From positions 135,327,392 to 135,391,391 of the forward strand of contig NC_085046.1 in the NCBI RefSeq assembly GCF_963662255.1: 64,000 nt of DNA, in the 5' to 3' direction. The notes below the pieces were generated by a model, which saw nothing but the letters and a program-made list of their open reading frames with translations, was not told where the DNA came from and searched no databases. The translations under genes were made by a program, and so were the position numbers. Below are positions 23,591 to 37,098 of this stretch, piece after piece; position 1 is the stretch's first letter, and every line of letters starts with the position of its first letter. Source of the stretch: Cinclus cinclus. Taxonomy: Eukaryota; Chordata; Aves; Passeriformes; Cinclidae.

Positions 23591-24049
23591 CAGTTGGATG
23601 CTATAATTCCTGCAGCCACCATGAAAATTAAGTCAGAGTGTCTCCTCAGTTTAAAAGTACAAAATGACACTTGCCAGCATGCTCAGATGTACCATAGTAA
23701 GTACTGCATTATTTCAGGCTTTAATCACCAGAATATTTATTAATGTGGAATTTTTGTGAAGCGGCATTCTGAAAAAATGCTACTGATGTGATGTAAGGAG
23801 GTGGGGATAAACAAATGTCTAAAATTTAGAAGAAATCTGTTCCTATATTAGTCTTCTCTAACTTAAAGGATTTCTGTTTCTAATCTGGTAAGTATTTATG
23901 AAATTTAAAAATTTTGGATGCAAATAACTACATACAATAAAAATGCCGGATATATACTATTAAAATACAGAATAATATGTATGTATAATTAAATATATAT
24001 ATAATGAATGGATGGAAGACTAGTACATGAGAAATAATGTTTAAAGAAT
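23591..24049. other. AT-rich spacer
   Basis: AT-rich with TATATATAT near 23990-24000. No repeat family or gene was recognised. Confidence 0.5.
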
Positions 24050-24240
24050 CATAAATCATTAAAGTTGTAAATTACCTCCTAGAACATTGAGTCCAACCAC
24101 TTGCCCAGCACTGCTGTGTTACCACTAAGACATATCCCCAGGTGCCCCATCCACATGTTTGTCACACACTTCCAGAAATGATGATTCCACCACTTCCCTG
24201 GTCATTGCAGTGCCTGAAACACCTTAGCTCTTCACTGAAG
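24050..24240 (-). mobile_element. CR1 3'-end fragment
   Basis: GAGTCCAACCACTTGCCCAG and CCACCACTTCCCTGG.CATTG.AGTGCCTGA in this order are typical of the reversed CR1 terminal region. It is truncated, with no coding part. Confidence 0.8.
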
Positions 24241-24307
24241 TTTTTTTTATTTTTTTATAATTTTTAAAGAAACATTGAAAAAACTTACATATACAGTATT
24301 GTGAGGG

Positions 24308-24698
24308 TGCATTGTGGGCTAACTTCAGTCAGCAGCTTAGCCTGGAACAGTTACTCACAAACACTGTAATGAGACAAACACCATAATCCTGGGAGTCCTT
24401 CCCTTCTTCCTTGTCTCCCCCAGCTTTTATTGCCAAGTACAGTACACATGGTGTGTAGTATTCCTCTGGTCAGCTGGGATCAGCTGTACCAGTTGTGTTC
24501 TTTCCCAACTTCTTTTTCACTCTTAGTCTTCTTGTCATGGAGCAGCAAGAGAAACAAAGCAGGCCTTGATGCTGTGTAAGCACTGTCCAGCAATGGTTAA
24601 AACACTGGTTTGTGTCTGTGACTGTTGTGGTCACCAATCCAAAACATAACACCATATGTGCTGCAATGAAGAAAATTCCATCTTGATCAACTAGTACA
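24308..24698 (-). mobile_element. LTR (family D), copy 1
   Basis: On the forward strand it runs from TGCATTGTGGGCTAAC to CAACTAGTACA. The reverse strand has AATAAAAGCTGGGGGAGA near 24437 as poly(A) region. The tail, with CTGTGTAAGCACTGTCCAGC and AATCCAAAACATAACACC, aligns with the copy at 28604-29010. No clear target-site duplication was found. The element is old and diverged. Confidence 0.65.
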
Positions 24699-27600
24699 AG
24701 GTGGAGAGTAGGTGAGTGCAGAGCTGGTATTCATTAAATTCTTCAATATGAGAACAAAAAAGGCATTTGTTTATGCTAATTTGGGGTCAGTTAAACAATG
24801 AAAGATAAAAATTCTTTGTGAGCAAATGTAAACTTCTTTAATTTGTTAGTGCGGAAGGTTGTGGACACAGATAATATCAGTAGGTTTTGAAGATTGGTTA
24901 AATTATAGGAGATAGGTTTATAAATACATGTCAAAAAGAACAAAGAGCAATATATTGTCTAACATCTCCATGGATGACAATAAGTGAATTGCGTGTGTAA
25001 AGTAGCCAAAATAGGGTAATTAACTACATGTCTACATTTTAAAAATATTGCCTACATATCAAAAATGTAATATTTCAAGCTTCCCAAACTTATTATTTAG
25101 TGCTTATTTTAATTGATCAATGAATCATGTTTTTTATTAGGCAATATAAAATATTATAATAGCTTTTATATTTTCATTATAATGTTTGTGTCATGAAAAG
25201 TGAGAAGAATCAGTTAGTTGTTTCTGTACTTCTTTTTCATGTGTATATTTTCTTTAACATACAGCTAATGTGCTTCCTGGCATTATTTTCTTTTATTATT
25301 TTTAATTAGCAATCTCAGATAATAAGAAACAAAAATCTAGTAACTCAGAAATGTTTGTCTCTGTAGTTTTATATTGTTTTGAACATTATCAATAGTTGAT
25401 TTGAGACCAAACATTCTAGAGAGCACACTTTTTTATTTAATATGGAAAGCTTTGAAAAACTCTTGTTTTTCAAAGAGATTTTTGTTTGAAATTATATTAT
25501 GAAGCAGACAAAAAAATTATATTTTAGATGCCTTATGTAGTCATATATTCAACAAAGACCTTTGTTTATTAAGCAAACTCACACACACAAAAAAACCCAA
25601 TCAACTAAAAAGAAAATCCCAAACAAAAAAAAAGGTATGCTTTCATAAACAGTGGTATGTTTTCAGCTAGCATAACCATATTTCTATTCCCTCATTTATC
25701 TTAGGAAATAAATATGATTTCTTTGATCTTCATATTATCTTTTAACACTTAATGTAACTAATCATAAACATTGGCAGGACTGTCTTTGGAAAATAAATTG
25801 CTTCCTCCAGCTTTTCGTACATTAAAGGAATGTATTTCTATCTGAACTATGAGTAAAGGGTGGAAGTCACCCATTTGCCATTGTTCCCTTATATACAAAT
25901 ATGATGGTTTAAAAATTATTGCCTGTGAGGAAAATAAATTGGTTGATATTTGTAATTAAACCAGTTCCTTTGTTCTTTCTGCTCAGAATTTGTTAAGTAT
26001 ATTCTGAAGTTCTGGATTCCCTGAAGAGATAACTAGAGAAATTCTTGACTGTCCCTGTTTATCTTATTTTCTTCTTCTCCTTGGAAATTAAGTAAGCTTA
26101 TTTCTCATTTTGTCCTGCCAATACCTGAGTCAGTGAAAAACAAGCATCTTTTTTAAGCAGACAGTAAAAATAGTTCTTTTTTATGGATTCTATAACTTAC
26201 TTGTAGATTAGACCAGAAACAAAATAATTTTTCATCTTGATTTCTTCCTTAACAAAGCTTCTAAAAATAAAAAAAGAAAAGCTTTGGATCTTACACTCTT
26301 TTTTTTTTTTTTAACTACAAAATATGTGAGAAATTTGTCAATTAAATTGCAGCCTTCTCAGGAGATTAATACTTTTGAAATAATTTTTTTTTTCTCCTTA
26401 TCCAGGCCACAAGATCTTGGTTTAAGAGAGATTTTTCTCCTCCTCTCTCGAGATGAGCATATTTCCAGTTACACAGTGACAAAATTGAACATCATTGAAA
26501 CAGCAAGGAATTGTCAAGGGAAAAAAATAGAGCATGAATCTCGGTTCAGTTTGTGGGATTTGAGGGGAATATCACAGAGGGCTTTAGAACTACTTGACCC
26601 TTTCTCTTTAGCACTAGTGTATACATATATATATTTATATATAACATGGTATACAGACTCTTGTCTCACAAGCTATAGGCAAGGATTGCCTCTCCCTCAT
26701 TCCCTGCACAATTTAGTTCAAGAGTGTGACTGTCCATTGCCAAGGTTTGCTAAAAGATTTCAGAAGTTCAGAAAAATAGATTTAATAAAGCCTTTTATGT
26801 AAAATAATACTGCTAGCTACACCATGTTTTAGAATTAAACTTTGAAAATTACCTGATCTGGTATTTATAGTGGAAAAAATGTTTTCATTTACTGCATAGA
26901 ATTGCTGGAAATTAAGCATAAAATCTGTTCCCTCCAGTATTGACTGTAGAATAACCATTAGCAGTTTACATAATATAGCTGGATGTATATGCTGTCCTAA
27001 CCTAATTGACAGTCAGAACTTTCTCAGGGGCATAGTAGCTGATCAATGCCTGCTATTATTTGTAGAAGAAAATGTTTTTAAATTAAGGGAGAAGATTAGA
27101 TTTGATGATCAGTACACCAAAGAAAAAAAGAAGCTGGAAAAATTTTTCTTTGCTTTTATTTTTCCAGACTATAAAACCTACAGGAAGATGTTTGTCATAA
27201 ATTGAATTATATTTTAACAATATTATAAAAAATTAGATGTTGTAAATGAAATTTTATAGATGTTGAACTGTAAGTTCAAGAACTTTAGTAGACATAATTT
27301 CTAAATAGAAATACTATAAATTTCATAGACAAAGAAAAGAAAATGCAAACATTTCTCCTACTGTTTTTTTCAAACATCAGAAATGTAAACCTTCATAAAT
27401 AAAACTTTCCTTCTCATATGGTCATATCTGTATATATAGTTATATTAATTGGCATTATGTATCATATAACTTTTATCTCATGCATCTTCATATTTTAAAC
27501 ACAGAAGTATATTTTCTAGAATTTCAACAAGAAAAACAACAACAAAACATACAAAAAAACCCCACCAAAACAAATCCCTCTTCAGATTTTTCCTCCGTTT

Positions 27601-28194
27601 TTTGTTTTTTTTTTTTTTTTACTCAGATGTTGTGAAGTGGAAATCTTTTGAAGTTTATCTTTCTTCTTTCTTACTTATAGATTTCTCTTTCTCCTCACTT
27701 GTTTCAAAGAGAAAGTGAAATAGACAAAGAAGAATATAGAGACTTTGGGAAAACTTGTGTTCAAAGACTCAGAAAGGAATTTTACTCTTATAAATTGGTG
27801 TTTCTTTATAATTCTGTCAATGTTTATTTTCATTTTTTCCACTTTAAGGGAAAAATACAGTTGCTGCAGTTATTTCCGTTTTTTTTTTTTTTTTCATTTG
27901 GTAAGTAAAGAAAGTGGTTAATGAGAGTGTAAAAGAACAAACGGTTCTTCCCCTTCTTTTCTACTATGAAGTTTCTGAGATTTCTGCAATTCCTGAGAGT
28001 AGCAAGTATTGCATCTGATTTTGAAAGACATCTGAAGAGAAGGTTCATGTTACGGCATTGCAACTTGCATGCTTAAGAATCTGTGCCTACGTAAAAAAAA
28101 TGTTGGGATGTTGATTAAAGGGGGAACTTCAGTTAATATTATAGAAATGTGGGGAAAACATCAGTCTTAGATGTATCCTTTGAACACACAAATA
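24699..28194. other. AT-rich non-coding DNA, nothing recognised
   Basis: Includes a 172-codon forward frame at 26284-26802 starting inside a poly-T tract, with no domain or coding signature. Low-complexity A/C-rich patches lie at 25582-25632 and 27530-27580, and T-runs near 27610 and 27885. No repeat family was identified. Confidence 0.5.
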
Positions 28195-28590
28195 AGTTTT
28201 GTAGCCCATAATGGAGATGAAGAAATGGAAGGGAGTCCAACAAGGATAATTAGGGAATTGTAGCATCTCTCAAATGAGGAGGAATGAAATATCTGGGACT
28301 GTTCAGCTTCAAGTACAGAAGGCTCGGGGGAGTACTTAGCAATGTTTATAAATATCTGAAGAGAGTGTGCAAAGAAGACATACCCAGAATCTTAACAGTG
28401 GTTTTGGTTACATAAAACAAGACAATGGACACAAACTGAAACATAGGAGATTCTCTCTGAACATCAGGAAACATTTTTTACTGTGAAAGTGAAAAACACA
28501 TTGGCAAAGATTGCTTGGAGGGGTTCCTTGGATGAGGAAAACACTTCCACAGGTCACTTCCAACGTCAGCCATTGTGTGAGTCTGCGATT
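28195..28590 (+). mobile_element. CR1 LINE 3'-end fragment, forward
   Basis: The sequence corresponds to the ORF2 C-terminal tail (MDTN.NIGDSL.TSGNIFY, shifted by stops, near 28425-28480) and the 3' UTR. It ends with CACTTCCAACGTCAGCCATTGTGTGA, the decayed 'TTCCAACCTCAACCATTCTGTGA'-type CR1 terminus. Confidence 0.8.
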
Positions 28591-28603
28591 TTAATTCAGA
28601 CAA

Positions 28604-29010
28604 TATCAAGGTTTAATCTCAGCTATCAACTCAGATCCACACAACCACTCCTTCACTCCCATTGGGGGGATGGGGAAGAGATTTAGGAGAGAAAAAGTGA
28701 GAAAACGTATGGATTGAGGTAGTTTAATAAGTGAAGCAAAATCTGTGCACATAAGCAAAACAAAGAATTCATAAGTATGACACTGTATGGTATGGAATAT
28801 TACTGGTATTGGCCATGCTCACTGTGCATCCCCAGCCTCCTCACTGGGGCAGGATGAGAGGCAGAAAATGTCTTGACACTTTGTAAGCACTGCTCAGATA
28901 TAACGAAAACATCTTGATGTATAAAGTCTGCTTCCACTACAAATCCAAAACACAATCCAATGCGAGGTACTATGAAGAAAATTGACTTTAACCAAGCCAA
29001 AATCAGCATA
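28604..29010 (-). mobile_element. Solo LTR (family D), copy 2, with target-site duplication
   Basis: Flanking 5-bp repeats GACAA lie at 28599-28603 and 29011-29015; the match extends to a sixth base, T. On the reverse strand it contains TTATTAAACTACCTCAATC as poly(A) region. On the forward strand it carries TTTGTAAGCACTGCTCAG and AATCCAAAACACAATCC, shared with the copy at 24308. At 407 bp it appears internally deleted. It inserted 13 bp beyond a CR1 end. Confidence 0.82.
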
Positions 29011-29476
29011 GACAATGAGACTTCTCTTAGAAAATTCTTAATTGTTAATATCAAAGATACTACCCATGACATAATATATTCTCAGCACACAGTGTATTTG
29101 TTGTATGCTTCTATAGGGTTAGTCATGTTTCAGGGGCTTTTTCACTGGCCAAATTTTTGGCTAAAGGTGAAAAGGACAATAATAAAAGTAATAATGAAAA
29201 ATATTAAAAGTTCTCTATGAATGCAGTTTGTTTTCCTCACACTGAACAGGAGTTTATGTCAGAAGTTCTATTGAAATCAAAAGCCAGAGAGGAACAGTGA
29301 AGAAATCAGGTCTAAAAGGAGTCATTAATTAGTACAGGCTTCACCCTTTCCAATATCATTGGTAAAAGCTTAAACACAAACCCTTTACATTTTTAAGGCT
29401 AATGATTTTTGATTTAATTTTCTATTTACCTGGTCTGGAATAAAAGAAACTGCTGTCTAGTCACAGGATAACTTGG

Positions 29477-29545
29477 AAAAAACAAAATAAAACAAATCAA
29501 AACAAAACCAACAAACCAACCAACAACAACAACAAAAAAAAACAA
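29477..29545. repeat. (CAAA)/(CAAC) low-complexity tract
   Basis: Interrupted AACAAAATAAAACAAATC-type repeats changing to (CAA)n and ending in a poly-A run. Confidence 0.9.
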
Positions 29546-32181
29546 GTAAGCTACCTGTAATAAAGCAAAAGTCATGAAAAAACTGCAGCAAAACATCTTT
29601 TTTTTTTTTTCTCTGTAGATTTGCTTGGATTTAAAATCTTGTCAAGGTCTTACAAAATGATGCAGGAGAATTCTCTCTACTAGAAATAACAAGACAAATA
29701 TATGGTTCCTCTGACTTGGAGAAAGCATCTGTTGAATTTTTCAGATTGTGTCTTTTTTTCATAAAGCCACAAATTTTCATCAAATAACGTATAGCTTAAA
29801 ATGTCTTTTTCTTTCAAGCGAACAAAGCTGGGACATATCAAAGGGAAACAGCGAGTGGTAGAAGAGGCAATTGTTTCTATGAGAATGAGTTAAAGTTCCA
29901 ATTGGGGAAAGGATTCATTTTAAGCTCCTCAAGTGCTTAGTCTAAATAAACAGAAGAGGTAAAATGAGACAAAATAAATAGGCTGATTACTTGTATTATC
30001 TGGAAATTAAGAATATAGTTTCAGAAAATTTTTTCAGATTTTGATGCTGCCACCTGACAAGACATAAATATAGGAGGAAGAAATATCTGTATTTTGCTCA
30101 AATATATGAGAAACTGTTATGATTAAAAATTGTTCTGGTCTTGCCTCCAGTTTTTCCACTGACCAGAAACTCTGTCTTGGACTAGGAAAAAAATCCATGA
30201 TAAAAATTCAGTTAACTGGTGATAAAACCAGTCTTTTCAACAGTGAAGTATGTTCTTGAAGAGTTCCCTATAGATTCTTGGTTTCTAATCAAAAGCAATA
30301 GCAATTTGGTCTTGGGAATGAAATTCTAACCCGAAATTTTGTTAAGATGACCTTAAGTAACCCACCTAAAATAATATAAGAAATATACCATGTAGTCATG
30401 GATTAAGACAATGTCTCCTGGCTCAGAGGTTGTTTTATGGTTTGTACAGAACAGGATAAACTGTGCTTCATAGCGTCACTGAGAAAATGACAGAAGCGGT
30501 TAAACCGTGTCCTTCAATAGTCCTAGAGATTGCAACAGTGCAGATTTAATCTCAATTGTTTTATTTAAGTGCAGACACATCCTTTGTCCCCTGAAACATC
30601 AAGAGTCACCAATTTAGTGGCAACTACAAACAACTGAATTTTGTTTAATTTTGAGGAATCTTGATTGAATATTCTAAACATTTTCCCAGTTGGCATGCTC
30701 AAATGAGTAAGTAAGTAAAATATTTCTTTTTAACTGTGCAATAACAATGTAATGGAATTCTGACTGTTTACTGACAACATACTTCTGCAAAATATGGTGT
30801 CAACAAAGGAAAGGGGAGAGGAGGCAGAAAATAATAAACAATAAAATTTCCACCTAAAATTTTGCTTCAGTCTGAATAATCTGCATCCTGTACATAAACT
30901 AAAAAAAATCAGTCTGGAAATAAAAAGAGTATTATCTGAGTAATGGGTAGAATTAGAATTCCTAAAAAATATATCTATTTGATTTTCATTCTTCATCATG
31001 AATTGTCATGAATTAGACCCCATGAAGTGATTAAAGGGAAAAGGTGACGTAGGGTTACTAATTGCTGAACTGATATATACACATACAGAAAAACAAATTG
31101 TCTCTAAATATTTTGGTGAATATTAATGGTATTTCAAAGAAGAATTCAGAGAAAAAATAAGGAGATAAACATCCAGCTGGTGGTCCAAAGCATTTAGATT
31201 TTGATAAATTATTTTTGAAAAAGGGAATAAATCTCATATCCATGTCAATTGTTGCAATATTCGCAGTTAATTTTTTACTCCAGTGGGAAAACTTTAGACA
31301 TTCTAGGGTTTGAAAGCAAGAGGTATTCCACATCTTTATCAATCATTCCTCTGATATTGGTAAGGATTTTTCTATCTTAAACTGAGTCAGAAATATTTGA
31401 TCCAATCACTTGCTATTTATTATAGGCAACATTTTGAAATTGAATCATCTGGCACCAAACTAAAGACTACTTGCTAAAAAACCCCCTTACTTTGATAACT
31501 AACCTAAGAACTGGAGTGTGGTCCCACTGTCAGCTGAGCTCAGTGACATCATCTCTGTCTCATTATCGAATCCTTGGGGATGCTTCTGGTAGCAGTGCCC
31601 AGGTTATACACAGGCAGCTGCCTAGAAAACTTATTTGCCTCTGTGTCAGAGAGCTTCCTTCTGGAAGAAACCTGGTCTTACACGGTATCTCTTGTCCACT
31701 GCACTGAAGATAAGGATAACACTGGATAATACCAGAAGAAAAACTGCACAGATTCATCTTGTCTTTTCTCAAAGCTCATATGGTGCCTGTAGTTCAGCAA
31801 GGACTTGTGGTCAAACTCTGCAGAAAACATATTGGAAACCACAATAGAAAAGTAATACTTGCTTGAATTTTCTTAGCAACATTTATATTAAACACTTTTA
31901 CCTTTTATTTTTCAAAATCCTACTTCCTTTACGTGTGAGTTATTCCTACTCTTATTTCTTTTTTTTCCTCTGTGCTTATTCTCTCATTCCTGTGTACAGT
32001 TTCTTGCAAGCTACACTGAGTCCTTACTCATGAAAATGGGCATGAAATAGCCCCTTAATGCTATTCCATCCTCTATATTATCCTCTGCTAATCAGTCTTC
32101 ATTTCTCTTTTAATTTCTTTGAGTTTAGTGGGTTTTTTTTTAGTTTGCTTATTTGTTTCTCTGTGGGTTTTTGGCTGTACT

Positions 32182-32245
32182 TCATATATATATAGATATA
32201 ATGCATGTATATATGTATATGTATCGTGTGTGTGTGTGTGTATGT
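32182..32245. repeat. (TA)n/(TG)n compound microsatellite
   Basis: Alternating TA/TG purine-pyrimidine steps ending with an uninterrupted TG run (about 32226-32242). Confidence 0.9.
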
Positions 32246-35200
32246 TTATAAAATGACATCTTCTTTAGTTTCCTCATCATATTTTTCCCAGCCATTGTGC
32301 AAAAATTGTCAATCTGTACTCTTTTATAAGCCACCTTGAAAATAAAAGTAAGGAAAATTGTTAGGAGTTAAAGTCCTTCATTTCAGAGACTATTTCACTT
32401 GTCTGTATGAATACCCATAATTACAAAGCAAGACTTCAGAATACAAGAGAGAAGAGAATGTTAACACAGTAGATGCTTTTTCCAGTTTTTTGCAAGGTTT
32501 TGGAATTTAGAGGATATCTGAGAATTTTTGTTGCTAAGGAAACTGCATCTTTTAGCTCTATGTTCAGACCTGTTTCTTCCGATTTTATTGCTATTATATA
32601 TTTCTTGAGAAAAAAAGATATATCTTCTAAATACAATGCAGTTAACATTCCTACTTGGGTAAAAATATTGGGAAAATATATTTGGATAAACATCTATGTA
32701 TACTATTGAAATTGACAGATACTGAAGAAAATGTATTCTGGCCTAAAAATATTCAAATTGCCAAACTTCTTCAAACTGGTCTAGTCCCTCCATATTGCCA
32801 ATGCTAAATGTTTTGAGACAGATGAATATTCAGAAGGCACACTGAAAGGCCTCACTACAGGATTTTTAGTTAATTTGTTTCTTTCCCTAATCCTGGGGAA
32901 CCAGTGTCCATTCTGATAACAGGTTATTTGGTTAGTCTCTTCACATTGTTAACATTCTGTTACAGTATATTCTGTTACTTGTTATGGCATACCATGAATA
33001 GCTATTCTGAGAAATTAAAGCATGTATCCATTTTCTGCTCATTCTGTGTGTTCCTCTCTGCACATATTATGGAAGAAAAATTAGCAACTCTCATTTTACA
33101 TTTCAAACCTGTTTAGGTAAAATATGAAAGAATTAAATCCTGATCAGATTGACTGCTTGGATAGAAAGCATTTCTACTGCTATTGCACCTTCTGTGAGGC
33201 AAGGTGAAAAGGACTGAACTTTGCATTCTAAGAAAGCTAACTTTACCTACTTGCTTTTACTTACCTTTATAACTCTTAGTAGTTTTGAAGACTCATTTAT
33301 TACCATAAGTATGGAATTGTTTTTACTGCCAATTAGCTTTATACTCACTAGGGAAAACAGTGACTTATTCAGAAATTTTGTGTCTGTTTGCAATAACTAG
33401 AACAATTAATGGGCCATTTTATAATTTTACTAAAAGAATTCATATGTAACTTGCTTTTTTGGGGGGTAATTTCTTCAGGCATATCTCTTGACTTGAAAAA
33501 AGTCTATGCATATAGAAGAACTCTTTGTACCAAGTTCGGGATAGGTTGAGTTATAATTTCCTTTGGGAAACCTCTGGCCTGGAAAGCAATGTTTTGTATA
33601 ATACCTGACTCTGGAAATGTGTCCTCAGATACATGTTCTGCAAATATTCCAAATGTGCTTCAGATGTGACTCTGTGGGACTACTAAGGGGATGCATATTC
33701 CATTTTCCCAGCTCTGCACCAAGATTGCCAGTAACAATTTGATTTACTGTCTGCTTCAGTTTTTGAATTGAGTGCTAGCTTCTTGAAAATTTTCAGCTGA
33801 TAGGAAAGGTGTTAAATATCAGAACAGTTATTTTTCATCATTATGAAGATAAGGAGAATTATTATGAATAGTCTTATATTGCTCCTGTATTGGAAATAAC
33901 AATACAAACTTCAGGGGATTTGAAGGAAGATTAACTACCTGAGTCTCATGTTTGTTACAAAAGTTGAAGGTGTTATACCAGTCCTTCACTCTGCTGTATT
34001 TGGCTTGAGGCACCAGCTACTTACAAAGCAAATGTAGAAGTGAGGTTTCCTTTTCATCACTGATCTCAACTCTCAAATTCTGAAAATTCACTTCTTCATT
34101 TTTGCAATTCTTGACCTATTTCTTTTTCCTATCATGGGTTCTTGGACAATAGTTTTTTAAATTAATCTCTTACCCTTTGCTTAGTATTTTAGATCCAATA
34201 TTCTACACACTTACAAAATCATTGCCTTAAAAATGTAACTTAAAATTTCGGGTTCAAAATTAAGATCTGGCAAGGTTCCAATTAATATTATCTTCTGGAA
34301 ATTCTGAAATTTTTCAGTGCTACAATCTCTGTGGAAAAACAAATGGTATTTATGCATAACCAAAGAGAGCTATTTACTGGTAGTCTTTGTCAATGTTAAA
34401 GAGTAAGAAGGTCAGTATATCTAGTGCTTATTTCATTCTTACAGAATTTTTGAGATGTTATATATAAGAAAATCTGGAGGCCAATAGTGGACTTCAATCT
34501 GGTAGTGAGCAGAATGAGATACACACCTGAGTAAAACTCACATGATAAACTTTTCAAAGTACTATTTTCTTCACAGATATAAGTGCCCCCAGACTGACAA
34601 CTGCACAGATGGTCAGACACCGTGTTGTTAGGATAATGTTGATCAGAACCGCGATGTGTTCCTGAGAAATTACTCTGCTCTGCAACCTGTATCCAGTTAG
34701 TCTCTTTTTTTCAGTAGCAATCACAGGTAAAAGAATAGAGTTGGACTGAGCTGTGAGAAAGGAGAGGTGGGAAGGAAAAGAATCAACTTCTACTGAGTCA
34801 CCCTGCAGAAGATACTGCTACAGACAGGAGGTGGGGAGGAGCTGGCCTTTTTTGGTGACAATCTCCCAAAGAAAGATTGTTCTGACAGAATAAAGGAAGA
34901 TAAATTTAGAGTATTTCTCTTGAAGTTTGGATCTAACTGGTAACTTCACCTATGAATTGCTGTTTCAGCACATCTGAAGAACAGAAAATCTACAATGACT
35001 TCTAGAAAAAGCTTATTTTTCTGTATTGTCTGTGAAGATGGGTCCATTAACATAAGAAGTTTAGCTGAGCACATTGGCTCAGTTGGATGAATAAGATTCT
35101 CTTTTTGAAGATCTACATAAACGTAGTGCTTGGAGTTTAAAACCCATGAGATTATGAGCCTGGACTATTTAACATTTTACGTTTTAGTTCCTGCATTTCA

Positions 35201-36555
35201 GAGTAATCAAATTATATGTTTTAAAAGACATTTCAGGATCCTTAAATTCAATTTGACAGAACTAACATCTTTGCACAGAAATCTTAAAATATATATATAT
35301 ATATTGATGCAAAGTAAATGTTTGCAGATACCAGCAAATGCATCTGTTTAAACCTTTCTAAAATTTGTATCCTTCTGGAATTTTTTGTCTCTTTTAGGTA
35401 ATGTAGGTGCAAAAGAGTAATATTTTAGTTAATTATTTTATACCCAAAAGTATACTCACAAACAGAACAGAGGTGTTTTTTTTTTTTCAGTTTATAGATG
35501 TGAAAATGCATTGTAATATATGCATGAAGTATAATATCTCATTTACTGAAAGAGTTCTGTGTTTAGCCATAATGCTACTGTATATCATGTTCAGATTCTT
35601 GAGAAATTACTTGGTTTTAGACAGATATTGCTATGTGATTAATACTAATAGCAGCAGGCAAAGAGTTTCACTGGTATACACATGCAACTTCTCTTGGTGT
35701 TGTAACTTGAGAAATACTCAACTGCTTTGCATTTCTGAGAATACCTGGGAACAGCTTAGGAGTCAGACCATCCCATGTTTTCACTCCTTTTAAGCTGCAT
35801 GCAGCCAGCCCCTGGGAGGTAAGCATCAATTCAGGTTATTAGGTGACTGTCAGTCTCAGGGACTAGGAACATTCCTCAATAAATATAACTAATGCAAATG
35901 TGACCTTAATGATCATGAAATACACATTTTTTTTTTTTATTCCTTATAGCACTGTAAAACCCCCTTAAAGTCTTCATATATGCAGGCTAATAACATCTGG
36001 CTCCTTTATACAAGAGATATATAGATATATAAAATACTGAAGTGTCACTTCTAAATAATTTCTACATATATGGACACAAGGTACTGACTTTGGAAAGCTT
36101 GTGACGTAACACTGAAAGAAAAAACAAAAGCAGAATAGTAGAAAAAACCTGCAAATTTCCTAGTTAATTAAATAAATTATCCTCATTGAGAGCTCAGGTG
36201 AACCCTCAAATCTGTTAATGAACTGCATACTATCATTTACCAGCATGAAGAGAACAATGGGTAGGAAGGGACAGAAGTTTCAGACAGAAGTTTTGCTTTA
36301 GGGAAACCTACACTCTATTTTATCTACTGCCAAGTACCAGCATTCCTGCTGAGGCTTTCCTTTGTAAATTGGACTCAAGACAGCCTATATGATGAATTGC
36401 TGCAGCAGTTTGTTACTGAGGTTGTTGATCCAGGCTAAGGAGTCAGGCTTCAATGTTGCTAAGGTGTTCTTACTTCAGTAAGAGGTGCCTGTGCTGGATT
36501 CAGCTGCTCAGTCATAATTTGAATTGTTATGCCCATTGGGGAAAAACAGGTGGCA

Positions 36556-36604
36556 CAACTATGACTGATTGAACTATGACTGAACTAGGATTGAACTATG
36601 AGGT
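36556..36604. repeat. Degenerate short tandem repeat
   Basis: Three to four diverged units built on TGAACTATGACTGA, with a period of 13-17 bp. It is not inside any recognised mobile element. Confidence 0.7.
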
Positions 36605-36865
36605 GACTGGATTAATGAAATAAACAGAGCCGTGCTTAATTACTGGGCGTAGCAATTATTTTTTCTTTACTAATGAATGATCAATATAGTCTTTGACATT
36701 TAGAACTTTGGGACTGTGTAAACTAGTACTTCCCTAAATGCTTCTCAGGCACAGTTTAGGACAGCAACATTCACAGCTGGTTTTGAAGTCTGAGAGTTAT
36801 TATAAAATTATATGTTCACTTATCTGGATGCATTGGCATTTGTGTCTGAGAAAATTCCTCATCAT

Positions 36866-36940
36866 ACTTCGTTTAGCAGCACAAGTATAGTCATAGGGAC
36901 CATTAGAAGGGAGATGTGTATCTGCTTCATGTTAAAAAAG
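36866..36940 (+). pseudogene. Very weak U6 snRNA-like sequence
   Basis: ACTTCG, TTAGCAGCACA, TATA, then GGGACCATTAGAAGGGAGAT resemble, in order, the 5' half of U6 snRNA (CTTCGGCAGCACATATAC and onwards). Similarity is roughly 60% and fades in the second half. No external promoter elements or T-run terminator are evident. It could be chance. Confidence 0.2.
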
Positions 36941-37044
36941 ATCTTAACTTTGTCGGCTTGAGTAGAAGACATTGAACGATTTGTGTGAGATTCATGTTGT
37001 GTCTGAGTAATCTAGTCTAATGAAAGGTGTCCTCTCCTCAAGGA

Positions 37045-37098
37045 CAGTTTTTACAGTCCCTTCCAACCCAGGTTAATATTCTATGGTCTTATGTAATT
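37045..37098 (+). mobile_element. CR1 3'-terminal scrap, forward
   Basis: AGTCCCTTCCAACCCAGGTT followed by ATTCTATGGTCTTATG is the canonical avian CR1 terminus. Only about 50 bp remain recognisable. Confidence 0.75.

Larger units (their letters stand above)
29016..36555. other. Long AT-rich stretch with no recognised gene or repeat family
   Basis: About 7.5 kb. I see only simple sequence: A/C-rich 29477-29545 (CAAA/CAAC), TA/TG-rich 32182-32245 ending in (TG)n, and (AT)8 at about 35288-35304. Open frames up to 128 codons (35407-35793) show no protein-like features. The sequence at 31490-31860 and 34640-34860 is less AT-rich and unassigned. Absence of CR1/LTR matches may mean older DNA, or simply lack of insertions. 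Confidence 0.45.

Noticed and set aside
26284..26802. 172-codon forward frame
   Set aside because: Starts next to a poly-T tract, composition follows local AT content, no motif, no splice or promoter context.
35407..35793. 128-codon forward frame
   Set aside because: No recognisable domain, starts near a T-run, and no support from splice signals.
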